Shown here: piece after piece, positions 62,701 to 64,000 of the stretch
Numbering within the stretch: the stretch's first letter is position 1
Layout of the letters: each line of letters begins with the position of its first letter
Assembly: GCA_027563935.2 (NCBI GenBank)
Contig: CM050450.1
Coordinates: forward strand, 7,671,957 to 7,735,956
DNA from: Costus lasius
Lineage: Eukaryota > Streptophyta > Magnoliopsida > Zingiberales > Costaceae
Direction: 5' to 3'
DNA: 64,000 nucleotides
Made by a program: the position numbers and the translations under genes
Notes under the pieces: generated by a model
What the model was told of the DNA's origin: nothing
Seen by the model: only the letters and a program-made list of their open reading frames with translations
Databases searched by the model: none

Positions 62701-62829
62701 CAACCACAGCTCAACGATTCGGAACAATTATTTCCCGCGAAAAGGAAGAAACGGAAAGATGCAACATGGGTCGGGAATATGGTCGAATACCTGCTTCATG
62801 ATCTTGTCTAAGAGGCGCTTGGCAATCAT
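4005..62829 (-). CDS. Tomosyn-like WD40 protein (Lgl/STXBP5 family), 24 coding exons, complete
   Basis: Joining 24 exons on the minus strand at GT/AG sites gives 1099 codons and a TGA with every phase consistent. The protein starts [13 protein letters not shown] and carries WD40-like blades, for example [15 protein letters not shown] (about residues 52-66), [15 protein letters not shown] in exon 8, [13 protein letters not shown] in exon 10 and AVGFQSGQ in exon 13. A hydrophilic loop lies at about 712-760, and the C-terminus has an R-SNARE-like coil (about 1044-1095) with a likely zero-layer arginine at 1059, ending KKWWKI. Layout and length resemble, from memory, Arabidopsis At5g05570, an STXBP5/tomosyn-type protein of about 1.1 kb codons. 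Animal and yeast relatives (tomosyn, Sro7) bind SNAREs and Rab GTPases and control exocytosis; that role here is inferred. No frameshift or stop interrupts it. Gene span is swollen by transposons in introns. Confidence 0.93.
5294..6469. mobile_element. Non-autonomous TIR element (1.18 kb), class uncertain
   Basis: A perfect 13-base inverted repeat ACGTTTGGCCTAG / CTAGGCCAAACGT bounds 1176 bp. Subterminal parts hold further short inverted motifs around GAGAAGC. The interior has a GC-rich block (5505-5655) ending in an exon-like AGAG|GTAAGT. No transposase is seen. No convincing target duplication was found, so the class is open; the TTTGG-type end resembles Tourist/Harbinger or MULE-like MITEs. 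Confidence 0.5.
9289..10400 (+). mobile_element. Internally deleted Ty1/copia element with target duplication
   Basis: The element starts TGTTAGC and ends GCTAACA, and is flanked by GTACT at 9284-9288 and 10401-10405. It keeps about 236 bp of the 5' LTR (9289-9524), then only the last ~95 bp of the internal region with the polypurine tract TTGAGGGGGAG (about 9608-9618), then a full 782-bp 3' LTR (9619-10400). All coding sequence is gone. It sits between two copies of a host repeat (GGTTAGTAAAGATTGAG at about 9258 and 10423). Confidence 0.85.
9619..10400 (+). repeat. 3' LTR of the copia element (782 bp)
   Basis: TGTTAGCAATTATG...CATAATTGCTAACA gives matched inverted ends directly after the polypurine tract. 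Its first ~240 bases repeat the 5' LTR remnant at 9289-9524 with few differences. Confidence 0.85.
11046..11400. mobile_element. hAT-type MITE, CAAGG family (355 bp)
   Basis: Ends CAAGGTTCGCAAAA and TTTTGCGAACCTTG are inverted. The flanks AATAGATA (11038-11045) and AATAGATG (11401-11408) form a 7/8 target duplication. The interior is rich in CCGGTACCG-like words and GC-rich purine/pyrimidine runs; no coding. Confidence 0.8.
11440..12250 (+). pseudogene. PIF/Harbinger transposase relic
   Basis: Conceptual translation, with frameshifts and stops, shows the DDE_Tnp_4 order. FHKVLNLVC is followed by [16 protein letters not shown], then PHFK at an apparent intron donor (about 11925). After the acceptor near 11999 comes [16 protein letters not shown], compared with the family DCIGAIDGTH, where D is catalytic. 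Further on is [14 protein letters not shown], compared with LAGWEGSAHDSRVL, the second acidic residue. It is broken and cannot encode an enzyme. No TIRs were located. Confidence 0.7.
14264..14326 (-). CDS. Tomosyn-like gene, exon 23 (residues 1044-1064), first half of the SNARE-like coil
   Basis: Exactly 21 codons, phase 0. Acceptor TATACAG, donor GAT|GTAAGT. Codes [15 protein letters not shown]; by alignment with VAMP 'LxERGEKLELL' the arginine of QRQEKL (R1059) takes the zero-layer place. Confidence 0.92.
14404..14504 (-). CDS. Tomosyn-like gene, exon 22 (residues 1010-1043)
   Basis: Acceptor ACTCCAG, donor GGG|GTAAAA. Codes [20 protein letters not shown] and [14 protein letters not shown], the segment leading into the coil. 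Confidence 0.92.
14584..14652 (-). CDS. Tomosyn-like gene, exon 21 (residues 987-1010)
   Basis: Acceptor TTTTGCAG, donor G|GTAGCC. Codes [20 protein letters not shown] and NKK, matching the family's acidic 'DDIEID' step. Confidence 0.92.
14653..14741 (-). repeat. GA/CT microsatellite filling an 89-nt intron (intron 20)
   Basis: About 14678-14722 is nearly pure (GA)n on the plus strand, so the pre-mRNA intron is mostly (CU)n. The donor GTTCTCTCTCC is itself part of the repeat and the tract leads toward the acceptor TTTTGCAG. Confidence 0.85.
14742..14937 (-). CDS. Tomosyn-like gene, exon 20 (residues 922-987)
   Basis: Acceptor GCTCCAG, donor G|GTTCTC. Codes [18 protein letters not shown], a basic/glycine segment conserved before the tail, then [15 protein letters not shown]. 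The donor merges with a CT microsatellite in the next intron. Confidence 0.92.
15016..15109 (-). CDS. Tomosyn-like gene, exon 19 (residues 890-921), alanine run
   Basis: Acceptor ATTCTAG, donor CAG|GTCACT. Codes [14 protein letters not shown], then a run of seven alanines from a GCA/GCT trinucleotide repeat, then [11 protein letters not shown]. Confidence 0.92.
15201..15250 (-). CDS. Tomosyn-like gene, exon 18 (residues 874-890)
   Basis: Acceptor ATCTCAG, donor AG|GTATTT. Only 50 nt: [16 protein letters not shown]. It matches the family step 'VNGCEVAILSFLA'. Confidence 0.9.
15251..16423 (-). other. Intron 17 (1.2 kb)
   Basis: It contains the short MITE at 15980-16166 and a (CA)n(TA)n stretch at about 16078-16103 inside it. 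The rest is AT-rich with nothing recognisable. Confidence 0.7.
15980..16166. mobile_element. hAT-type MITE, CAAGG family (187 bp), degenerate
   Basis: Starts CAAGGTTTTCAAATTAAG and ends TTTTTAAATCCATG. The flanks ACTTCATC and ACTTCGAA share five of eight bases. Internal TACCAGTC words match other copies. Confidence 0.55.
16424..16541 (-). CDS. Tomosyn-like gene, exon 17 (residues 834-873)
   Basis: Acceptor TTAACAG, donor ATG|GTAAGT. Codes [20 protein letters not shown] and [19 protein letters not shown]. Confidence 0.92.
16656..16780 (-). CDS. Tomosyn-like gene, exon 16 (residues 793-834)
   Basis: Acceptor TTTTTAG, donor AG|GTAAAT. Codes [20 protein letters not shown] and [13 protein letters not shown]. 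Confidence 0.92.
16861..17102 (-). CDS. Tomosyn-like gene, exon 15 (residues 712-792), acidic loop
   Basis: Acceptor GTATGTAG, donor GAG|GTGTGC. Begins with a hydrophilic, acidic low-complexity loop ([40 protein letters not shown]) and returns to fold with [20 protein letters not shown]. Tomosyns carry variable loops of this kind between blades. Confidence 0.9.
17200..17491 (-). CDS. Tomosyn-like gene, exon 14 (residues 615-712)
   Basis: Acceptor GTTTCAG, donor G|GTATGT. Codes [16 protein letters not shown], a Ser/Pro linker, [20 protein letters not shown] and [15 protein letters not shown]. Confidence 0.93.
17589..17716 (-). CDS. Tomosyn-like gene, exon 13 (residues 572-614)
   Basis: Acceptor ATGTGCAG, donor CAG|GTACAT. 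Codes [20 protein letters not shown] and [20 protein letters not shown], then SGQ. Confidence 0.94.
17717..21852 (-). other. Intron 12 (4.1 kb) with copia relic
   Basis: The middle holds a reverse-strand copia relic (18490-20380). 17717-18480 is AT-rich with nothing recognisable. A degenerate repeat with TACCATGT and TGGACTGG words lies at about 19150-19330. At 20640-21850 no gene is seen. Confidence 0.7.
18490..20380 (-). pseudogene. Ty1/copia pol relic (integrase C-terminus to RNase H)
   Basis: Read down the minus strand the copia order is kept through many stops and shifts. First is a CYLINR-like word (about 20320), then [19 protein letters not shown] (like 'FGCVCFVHxxSPGxDKLxPR'), then a 'VxFFExxPF'-like step near 20030. 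Next comes reverse transcriptase FIYVDDILL (YVDD at 19065-19054), then HYFLGVEVA and [13 protein letters not shown], then RNase [21 protein letters not shown] and SYSNANY near 18600. LTRs were not identified. Confidence 0.7.
21853..21925 (-). CDS. Tomosyn-like gene, exon 12 (residues 548-572)
   Basis: Acceptor CAAATAG-type (AATAG), donor G|GTAACG. Codes [20 protein letters not shown] then ANHE, continuing the exon 11 blade. Confidence 0.92.
22012..22110 (-). CDS. Tomosyn-like gene, exon 11 (residues 515-547)
   Basis: 33 codons, phase 0. Acceptor GATTACAG, donor CTG|GTTAGA. Codes [20 protein letters not shown] and LAIGNEFGL. Confidence 0.93.
22184..22384 (-). CDS. Tomosyn-like gene, exon 10 (residues 448-514)
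   Basis: 67 codons, phase 0. Acceptor TGTTTAG, donor AAG|GTTTGT. Codes [13 protein letters not shown] then [20 protein letters not shown], the clearest WD repeat in the protein. Confidence 0.95.
22474..22803 (-). CDS. Tomosyn-like gene, exon 9 (residues 338-447)
   Basis: Exactly 110 codons, phase 0. Acceptor CCTGCAG, donor GAG|GTATTT. Codes [45 protein letters not shown] and [14 protein letters not shown], the conserved middle of the second propeller. Confidence 0.95.
24360..25260 (+). pseudogene. Ty1/copia RNase H tail, split by a MITE
   Basis: The translation, with stops, reads [34 protein letters not shown] (split at RS by the MITE at 24595-24859), [17 protein letters not shown] and [14 protein letters not shown]. 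It continues LADMFTKAL and [15 protein letters not shown], the standard copia C-terminus. Directly after comes GAGGAATGTTAGAATT, a likely polypurine tract and LTR start (about 25243). Confidence 0.75.
24595..24859. mobile_element. hAT-type MITE, CAAGG family (265 bp), inside copia relic
   Basis: Starts CAAGGTCTGAAAAC, ends TTTTTAAATCCTC. Flanks GGAGCATG (24587-24594) and GGAGCAAG (24860-24867) match 7/8. Removing it and one flank rejoins the copia RNase H reading RSKKQ. It carries a purine/pyrimidine-biased core. Confidence 0.8.
25486..25845. mobile_element. hAT-type MITE, CAAGG family (360 bp)
   Basis: Starts CAAGGATTTTAAGATCGATC, ends CTTCAAACCTTG. Flanks GTTACTAC and GTCACTAC (25846-25853) match 7/8. 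The core has a purine-rich block (GGA)n followed by a pyrimidine-rich block (CTT)n. Confidence 0.8.
26150..26323. mobile_element. CAAGG-family MITE (174 bp), no target duplication seen
   Basis: Inverted ends CAAGGTTTAAAATAC and GATTTAAAACCTTG with internal TACTAGTCC, GGTACCGG and GTCCAGTATCG words shared with the other copies. The flanks do not match, so this may be a composite of two copies. Confidence 0.6.
26665..26916. mobile_element. CAAGG-family MITE (252 bp)
   Basis: Starts TAGTTTTTGAAATACTAGTC, ends TTTAAAAAAACCTTG. Flanks CTTTATAT (26657-26664) and CATTATAT (26917-26924) match 7/8. Confidence 0.7.
27973..28411 (-). CDS. Tomosyn-like gene, exon 8 (residues 191-337), largest exon
   Basis: Acceptor TATTGCAG, donor GCA|GTATTT. 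Codes two clear blades: [14 protein letters not shown] and, after an acidic loop ([16 protein letters not shown]), [15 protein letters not shown]. It continues with [20 protein letters not shown] and [15 protein letters not shown], all strong family signatures. Confidence 0.95.
28526..30108. mobile_element. Tourist-like TIR element with captured ERGIC3 fragment (Pack-type)
   Basis: The inverted ends CCCTGTGTTTAGTAGG and CCTACTAAACATAACA (sharing TGTTTAGTAGGAAGGAAA) are flanked by TTA at 28523-28525 and 30109-30111, the target duplication of PIF/Harbinger-Tourist elements. Subterminal regions are GGAAGGAAAG-rich. The interior contains a GC-rich leader-like block and a copy of host-gene exons (28900-29214). 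No transposase is present, so it would move in trans. The 527-bp MITE at 63438-63964 shares its ends and subterminal sequence. Confidence 0.8.
28900..29214 (+). pseudogene. Captured ERGIC3 (ER-Golgi intermediate compartment protein 3) 5' fragment
   Basis: ATG at 28900 opens [20 protein letters not shown] followed by YT, a TAG at 28966-28968, then [23 protein letters not shown] second block at about 29158-29214 reads [18 protein letters not shown] and ends at GTATGTG, a splice donor. Together these are the first exons of ERGIC3, a COPII-cargo membrane protein: an N-terminal cytosolic helix, the first membrane span and the start of the lumenal domain. An intron is kept between the blocks, so the capture came from genomic DNA and not from mRNA. 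The in-frame stop and missing remainder make it non-coding for ERGIC3. Confidence 0.8.
30173..30330. mobile_element. CAAGG-family MITE (158 bp)
   Basis: Starts CAAGGCTTTAAATACTCATC, ends TTTATTAAACCATG. Flanks CTCATAAT (30165-30172) and CTCCTAAT (30331-30338) match 7/8. Internal ATACCGGTCAATACTAG matches the family. Confidence 0.75.
31758..35443 (-). pseudogene. hAT transposase pseudogene, copy 1
   Basis: The frame begins [18 protein letters not shown] and has a BED-type zinc finger (QCIHCLKV ... VKYHLAGG) spoiled by a TGA in place of Trp (HH-stop-QC). Then come a DUF659-like block ([50 protein letters not shown]) and, after an intron, the hAT dimerisation block ([33 protein letters not shown]). 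It then ends in an Asp/Gln-rich tail with a Tyr-Pro-Val repeat ([14 protein letters not shown]). The DUF659 block is the best preserved of the three copies. A MITE at 33010-33467 splits the coding sequence just after the ALDL step. Stops and shifts make it non-functional. Confidence 0.85.
33010..33467. mobile_element. hAT MITE with GGGGTGAGC ends (458 bp), nested in hAT copy 1
   Basis: Ends TAGGGGTGAGCATTCAG and GGCTCACCCCTA are inverted. Flanks GATCTAGT (33002-33009) and GATTTAGT (33468-33475) match 7/8. The interior is packed with ACCGAA/TTCGGT words. This TAGGGGTGAGCA type is a widespread plant hAT MITE and differs from the CAAGG family. Confidence 0.85.
35781..35801. promoter_or_regulatory. 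Subterminal palindrome of hAT copy 1
   Basis: Ten-base arms GCCACCGACA and TGTCGGTGGC surround a single G. Further GTCGGTGG or CCACCGAC words lie near 35660, 35870 and 35925, and in matching places of copies 2 and 3. Subterminal repeats of this kind usually bind hAT transposase; that role is inferred. Confidence 0.45.
35993..36641 (+). repeat. Dispersed AT-rich repeat R1, left part (interrupted by hAT copy 2)
   Basis: This stretch and 40855-40985 together match 53865-54580 read in reverse over about 0.7 kb; shared blocks include TTAGGACTTAAGAGAT and ATCATGCATCAACA. hAT copy 2 sits inside the repeat. No coding potential; the type is unknown. Confidence 0.65.
36642..40854 (+). mobile_element. 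hAT transposon, copy 2 (4.2 kb)
   Basis: Starts TAGGGATACAAAGATCGG, ends TTCAAAACCTTG. Flanks ATCAAAAC (36634-36641) and GTCAAAAC (40855-40862) match 7/8, the 8-bp duplication of hAT elements. Both ends carry GGTACCGG/CCGGTACG-rich subterminal stretches. It encodes the transposase pseudogene 37434-40641. Confidence 0.85.
37434..40641 (+). pseudogene. hAT transposase pseudogene, copy 2
   Basis: The chosen start (ATG 37434) reads [20 protein letters not shown] and keeps an intact BED finger ([11 protein letters not shown] ... RVKYHLAGG), unlike copies 1 and 3. The first frame stays open to 38342, then shifts before the DUF659 block ([31 protein letters not shown]). Two introns are visible: CTG|GTAAGTATT at 39146 to TTTACAG, and one ending in TTTCAG at about 39491. 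The dimerisation block ([16 protein letters not shown]) follows. The ancestral end is SFWM then TAA at 40639-40641. Several stops and shifts abolish function. Confidence 0.85.
41003..41184. mobile_element. CAAGG-family MITE (about 180 bp)
   Basis: Starts CAAGGTTTAAAAAATTGGTC, ends near GATTTTTAAAATAGTG. Flanks GTTTAATT and GTTTAAGT match 7/8; exact ends are uncertain by one or two bases. Confidence 0.6.
41720..42150 (+). pseudogene. Ty1/copia integrase-domain relic
   Basis: Translation from 41738 shows [12 protein letters not shown], then [20 protein letters not shown] and [10 protein letters not shown], matching the copia 'CxxGKxHRxSFP ... LVHSDxWGPxPVxSxxGxRYFVTFxDDxSR' stretch. A shifted frame continues [10 protein letters not shown] and [12 protein letters not shown]. 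The catalytic region is broken by stops. Confidence 0.75.
43145..43220 (-). CDS. Tomosyn-like gene, exon 7 (residues 166-191), isolated between giant introns
   Basis: Acceptor GGTACAG, donor AG|GTATGA. Codes [20 protein letters not shown] then GTSSS. It fills the family position of '...PVVGLLSQ...GTRLLIAF' and joins exon 8 in phase (S-R-V-L-V-A-Y). Only 76 nt, flanked by introns of 12.1 and 14.7 kb. Confidence 0.87.
43561..43587 (+). repeat. Homopolymer of 27 G
   Basis: An uninterrupted G run between TTTGTA and CACTTC. On the pre-mRNA strand it is poly-C. It is far longer than any other G or C run in the window; the length may be affected by sequencing or assembly. Confidence 0.8.
43772..44024. 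mobile_element. CAAGG-family MITE (253 bp), perfect target duplication
   Basis: Starts CAATGTTTTAAAAACTAGTC, ends TTTTCAAACCTAG. Both flanks are GTTCTTGA (43764-43771, 44025-44032). The core has a GGAGAA-rich block then a pyrimidine block. Confidence 0.85.
44445..44747. mobile_element. CAAGG-family MITE (303 bp), nested in an older copy
   Basis: Inverted ends CATGGTTTATTG and TTTTTAAACCATG; both flanks are GTCTGTAC (44437-44444, 44748-44755). The flanking sequence (about 44330-44436 and 44756-44778) itself has family words such as CAGTCTGTACCACC, so it appears to have landed in a relative. Confidence 0.85.
44779..44970. mobile_element. CAAGG-family MITE (192 bp)
   Basis: Starts CAATGTTTTAAAAACCAATT, ends CCAATATGGACCTTG. 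Flanks GTACAAAC and GTAAAGAC match 6/8. Confidence 0.6.
45317..45707. mobile_element. CAAGG-family MITE (391 bp)
   Basis: Starts TAAGATTTGAAAACTTGG, ends AATTTTTAAAATACTG. Flanks GTTTGCTC (45309-45316) and ATTTGCTC (45708-45715) match 7/8. The core is a long CTT/TCC tract that produces spurious leucine/serine-rich open frames. Confidence 0.75.
45953..46629. mobile_element. CAAGG-family MITE (677 bp) with purine minisatellite core
   Basis: Starts CAGTGTTCAAAATTTCAG, ends CTTTAAACCTTG. Both flanks are GTTTCAAT (45945-45952, 46630-46637). From about 46085 to 46530 the plus strand is almost pure purine plus C in degenerate GGAGGCGGAAGC units; this is the longest copy. Confidence 0.85.
46780..46838. 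mobile_element. CAAGG-family MITE, 59-bp deletion derivative
   Basis: Starts CAAGGTTTTAAATACTAATC, ends TTTTAATACCTCG. Flanks GATTGATG and GATTAATA match 6/8. Almost only the two ends remain. Confidence 0.55.
47115..47458. mobile_element. CAAGG-family MITE (344 bp), perfect target duplication
   Basis: Starts CAAGGTTTGAAGTATATG, ends TACTTCAAACCTTA. Both flanks are CACCATAG (47107-47114, 47459-47466). The core has a GAAGAAG block then a TCCTCCC block. Confidence 0.9.
47788..47998. mobile_element. CAAGG-family MITE (211 bp)
   Basis: Starts CAACGTTTTAAATACTAGTC, ends AGTTTCTAAGAAATTA. Flanks GTGCTCTT and GTGCACTC match 6/8. Confidence 0.6.
48806..52841 (+). mobile_element. hAT transposon, copy 3 (4.0 kb), inserted in a copia relic
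   Basis: Starts TCAAGGATGCAAAAACTGGT, ends TATTCGAATCCTTG. Flanks GTTGATAT (48798-48805) and GTTGATAA (52842-52849) match 7/8. Internal layout equals copy 2, including GTCGGTGG motifs near 49205-49360. It encodes the transposase pseudogene 49568-52650. Confidence 0.87.
49568..52650 (+). pseudogene. hAT transposase pseudogene, copy 3
   Basis: ATG at 49568 opens [10 protein letters not shown], then stops replace Trp codons in the BED finger (LA-stop-LHARKM; HH-stop-QCIHC). The frame from 49729 is open to 50274. The DUF659 block ([35 protein letters not shown]) is followed by a deletion of the CxxH step present in copies 1 and 2. Introns match copy 2 (GGCTG|GTAAGTG at 51165 to TTTACAG). The dimerisation block [12 protein letters not shown] and an intact C-terminal frame (51943-52512) remain. 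A TAG at 52510 replaces Trp, and the ancestral end SFWM-TAA is at 52648-52650. Confidence 0.85.
53865..54580 (-). repeat. Dispersed AT-rich repeat R1, inverted copy
   Basis: Its reverse complement follows 35993-36641 and then 40855-40985 in order, with shared words such as CTAATTATTTAGGACC (inverted) and TGATGCATGATAG. It is an uninterrupted copy that shows the state before hAT copy 2 inserted. No coding seen. Confidence 0.65.
55283..55380 (-). CDS. Tomosyn-like gene, exon 6 (residues 133-166)
   Basis: Acceptor TTCTTTAG, donor G|GTATTT. Codes [20 protein letters not shown] and [13 protein letters not shown] 90-nt intron separates it from exon 5; a 12-kb intron follows. Confidence 0.92.
55471..55562 (-). 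CDS. Tomosyn-like gene, exon 5 (residues 103-133)
   Basis: Acceptor TTGGCAG, donor AT|GTGCGT. Codes [20 protein letters not shown] then [10 protein letters not shown]. The donor was chosen because only it restores MYVGDENG across the junction with exon 6. Confidence 0.88.
55990..56400 (+). pseudogene. hAT transposase C-terminal relic
   Basis: With shifts, the translation gives [17 protein letters not shown] and [20 protein letters not shown] words, matching 'WWxxFGxxTPNLxxxA' and 'CERNWSxFSLIH' of hAT dimerisation domains. It is more diverged than the three large copies, so it belongs to an older or different element. Confidence 0.5.
56770..56954 (+). repeat. Two-unit tandem duplication (~90 bp each)
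   Basis: Units at about 56770-56854 and 56856-56954 both run from TCTCTATTAATTTCTCA to CTAGCGCTGGGCTCGCGA, with small indels. They are GC-richer than their surroundings. Confidence 0.75.
57748..57801 (-). CDS. Tomosyn-like gene, exon 4 (residues 85-102)
   Basis: Exactly 54 nt, phase 0 at both ends, coding [18 protein letters not shown]. Acceptor TATTTCAG, donor GTAATA. The peptide matches the family motif 'NQGxLVxxxNENEIQ'. Confidence 0.93.
57802..59434 (-). other. Intron 3 (1.6 kb)
   Basis: AT-rich, with a short (AT)n near 58914-58928; no gene or element recognised. Confidence 0.7.
59435..59519 (-). CDS. Tomosyn-like gene, exon 3 (residues 56-84)
   Basis: Acceptor TTGCAG, donor GTTTAG. 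Codes [20 protein letters not shown] then YKHLE, completing the first blade begun in exon 2. Confidence 0.92.
59520..61155 (-). other. Intron 2 (1.6 kb)
   Basis: No gene or mobile element recognised; only short open frames without known motifs. Confidence 0.7.
61156..61283 (-). CDS. Tomosyn-like gene, exon 2 (residues 14-56)
   Basis: Acceptor TTAACAG, donor GTGAGT. Codes the conserved opening of the first propeller, with [15 protein letters not shown] and QRLLAIGTL, typical of Lgl/tomosyn N-termini. Confidence 0.92.
61284..62790 (-). other. Intron 1 (1.5 kb)
   Basis: AT-rich, nothing recognisable on either strand. It may hold regulatory sequence, as first introns often do, but none can be named. 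Confidence 0.65.
62791..62829 (-). CDS. Tomosyn-like gene, exon 1 (residues 1-13)
   Basis: Codes [13 protein letters not shown] and ends CAG|GTATTC, phase 0. A TAG lies in frame just upstream (ATCTAGAAGATG), which supports this ATG. Plant homologues also begin with a short M-x-x-K-R/L-L basic peptide. Confidence 0.85.
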
Positions 62830-63437
62830 CTTCTAGATCTTGACCTCAACCACTACCTTTCCTGGTGCTGTGGGGAGGAATCGAGTCGACGGGGTAGACG
62901 AAGATCGGGAGGGAGAGAACGACGACCGAGCGATGGCTCCGAGAGGCCGCTCGCCTTCTAGGCCCAAGAAGAGGAAATAAAAAATTTGATCGGGCGAGGA
63001 GAAAGAAATTAGAAATCGATCGATAAATAGAGTTTTGAAATTTTAAATAAGCAAACCAACAATTAGATAATACCGACGGTGGAGATCTCATCGTTGCTCG
63101 AACGAATCATTGGGTGCGGTGCGGTTTGGTGCCTTGCGTTGAAAGGCAAGTCGGGCGTTTCCTCGACCGAGTCGGAATAAATTGTAAAACTAAATATAAA
63201 AAGTATTGGATTGGTGGAACGTCTCGTCAGGGTGCGTAAGCCCGATATTTATGTAGCTTTATGCCCGATAATTGAGCACATTGAAAGAATTGAACGAAGA
63301 TAACGATAGAATCTGACTCCAGAGGAGCAACTGTTACGTCAACACGCTATACTCTGGCCTTCTAGGACAAAACATTTAGGACTTATTTAGGGAGAAAATA
63401 AGAAGAAAAGAAAAGAAAATAAGAAGGAAAGGAGTAT
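62830..63437 (-). other. 5' leader and proximal promoter region of the tomosyn-like gene
   Basis: Upstream of the ATG the minus strand is GC-richer to about 63130, as expected for a leader. An 81-codon upstream frame (63091-62846) ends 17 bases before the main ATG. Weak TATA-like (TTTATATTTAG, about 63202-63192) and CCAAT words (near 63215) are visible on the minus strand. The transcription start is not known. Confidence 0.4.
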
Positions 63438-63964
63438 AGGCTTGTTTACTTAGGTAGATAGATAGTTTATGAGGGAAAGTAAGAGGGAAAGTTAGACATT
63501 AATTCCTCCATTCGCTTTCCGCTCGAATCGGGCGAAAAGCTGAAACTTTGACTTAACTTTACAAACTTCACACCTAATTTTTCACCGCATCTTTGCTCAT
63601 CCTCACTCACTATGAATTTTTCTCTGCTACTTGTCCTTCTATCGTTGCTCGAGCTCGCCGCCACTGCTTGTTCTTATCGCCATTGCTCGTTCTTGCTGCC
63701 ACTGCTTGTCCTCACCATCATTGCTCATATTTAATAATTAATAATTAATAATTAATAATTAATAATTTTATGATATTAATTATATATATATAATATGAGT
63801 GAAAAAAATAAAAATTGGAGTGTATATATCAATCATTCAAACTTTCTTTCCTTCCAAGTAAACACAAGGATAGAAAACTTATAGCACATTCTATCCATCT
63901 ATGTTTCCTTTCTTTCTTTCTTTCCTTTCTTTTATACTTTCCATCCGTCTAAGTAAACATGGCC
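63438..63964. mobile_element. Tourist-like MITE (527 bp) upstream of the gene
   Basis: Ends AGGCTTGTTTACTTAG and CTAAGTAAACATGGCC are inverted; flanks are TAT (63435-63437) and TTA (63965-63967), compatible with a mutated TTA duplication. It shares GGAGTGTATATAT and ACTTTCTTTCCTTC blocks with the element at 28526-30108. An (AATAATT)n run lies at about 63733-63766. Confidence 0.7.
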
Positions 63965-64000
63965 TTAACTATCTGATATAGTTTAGACTGTGTTTAAAAG

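Noticed and set aside
1..64000. tRNA, rRNA, CRISPR, riboswitch or bacterial operon features
   Set aside because: No cloverleaf, rRNA words or spaced repeats were seen; the sequence is plant nuclear.

Overview
The window is nuclear DNA of a flowering plant. The evidence is GT-AG introns, an intact plant tomosyn-type (Lgl/STXBP5 family) WD40 gene, plant-type Ty1/copia and Ty3/gypsy elements, and hAT and PIF/Harbinger transposons with MITEs. The very long, transposon-filled introns suggest a large-genome species, perhaps a monocot, but the species cannot be fixed from this sequence.

One host gene dominates. It lies on the minus strand from 62829 (ATG) to 4005 (TGA) and is split into 24 coding exons. 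I joined them by hand at GT/AG sites. The phases agree throughout and give 3300 nt, or 1099 codons plus stop. The product has repeated WD40-like blades and ends in an R-SNARE-like coil finishing in KKWWKI, so it is a tomosyn-like SNARE regulator. Introns fall into two classes: 73-114 nt, or 1.2-14.7 kb. The long ones (introns 1-4, 6, 7, 8, 12, 17 and 23) hold almost all the mobile DNA.

Layout from left to right. 1-2595: a short gag-only LTR element (TR-GAG type), reverse strand, cut by the window edge. 2596-4004: 3' flank of the gene. 4005-14263: last exon and a 10.2-kb intron holding a TIR element, an internally deleted copia element, a CAAGG-ended MITE and a PIF/Harbinger transposase relic. 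14264-17716: a tight cluster of exons. 17717-21852: a long intron with a reverse-strand copia relic. 21853-22803: four exons. 22804-27972: an intron with a copia RNase H tail and several MITEs. 27973-28411: the largest exon. 28412-43144: a 14.7-kb intron with a Tourist-like element carrying a captured ERGIC3 fragment, two head-to-head hAT elements and a copia integrase relic. 43221-55282: a 12-kb intron with a run of MITEs, a copia reverse-transcriptase relic and a third hAT element inserted into it. 55283-62829: the first six exons. 62830-64000: leader, presumed promoter and a Tourist-like MITE.

Three points stand out. (1) A family of short hAT-type MITEs with CAAGG-like ends and mostly 8-bp target duplications (perfect in four copies) has at least sixteen copies in introns of this one gene; it shares ends with three larger hAT elements that encode broken BED/DUF659/dimerisation transposases. 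(2) Two of those hAT elements form an inverted repeat with arms of about 4 kb inside an intron, so the host pre-mRNA could fold into a long hairpin. (3) A gag-only retroelement and a Tourist-like element with a captured host-gene fragment flank or lie within the same gene.
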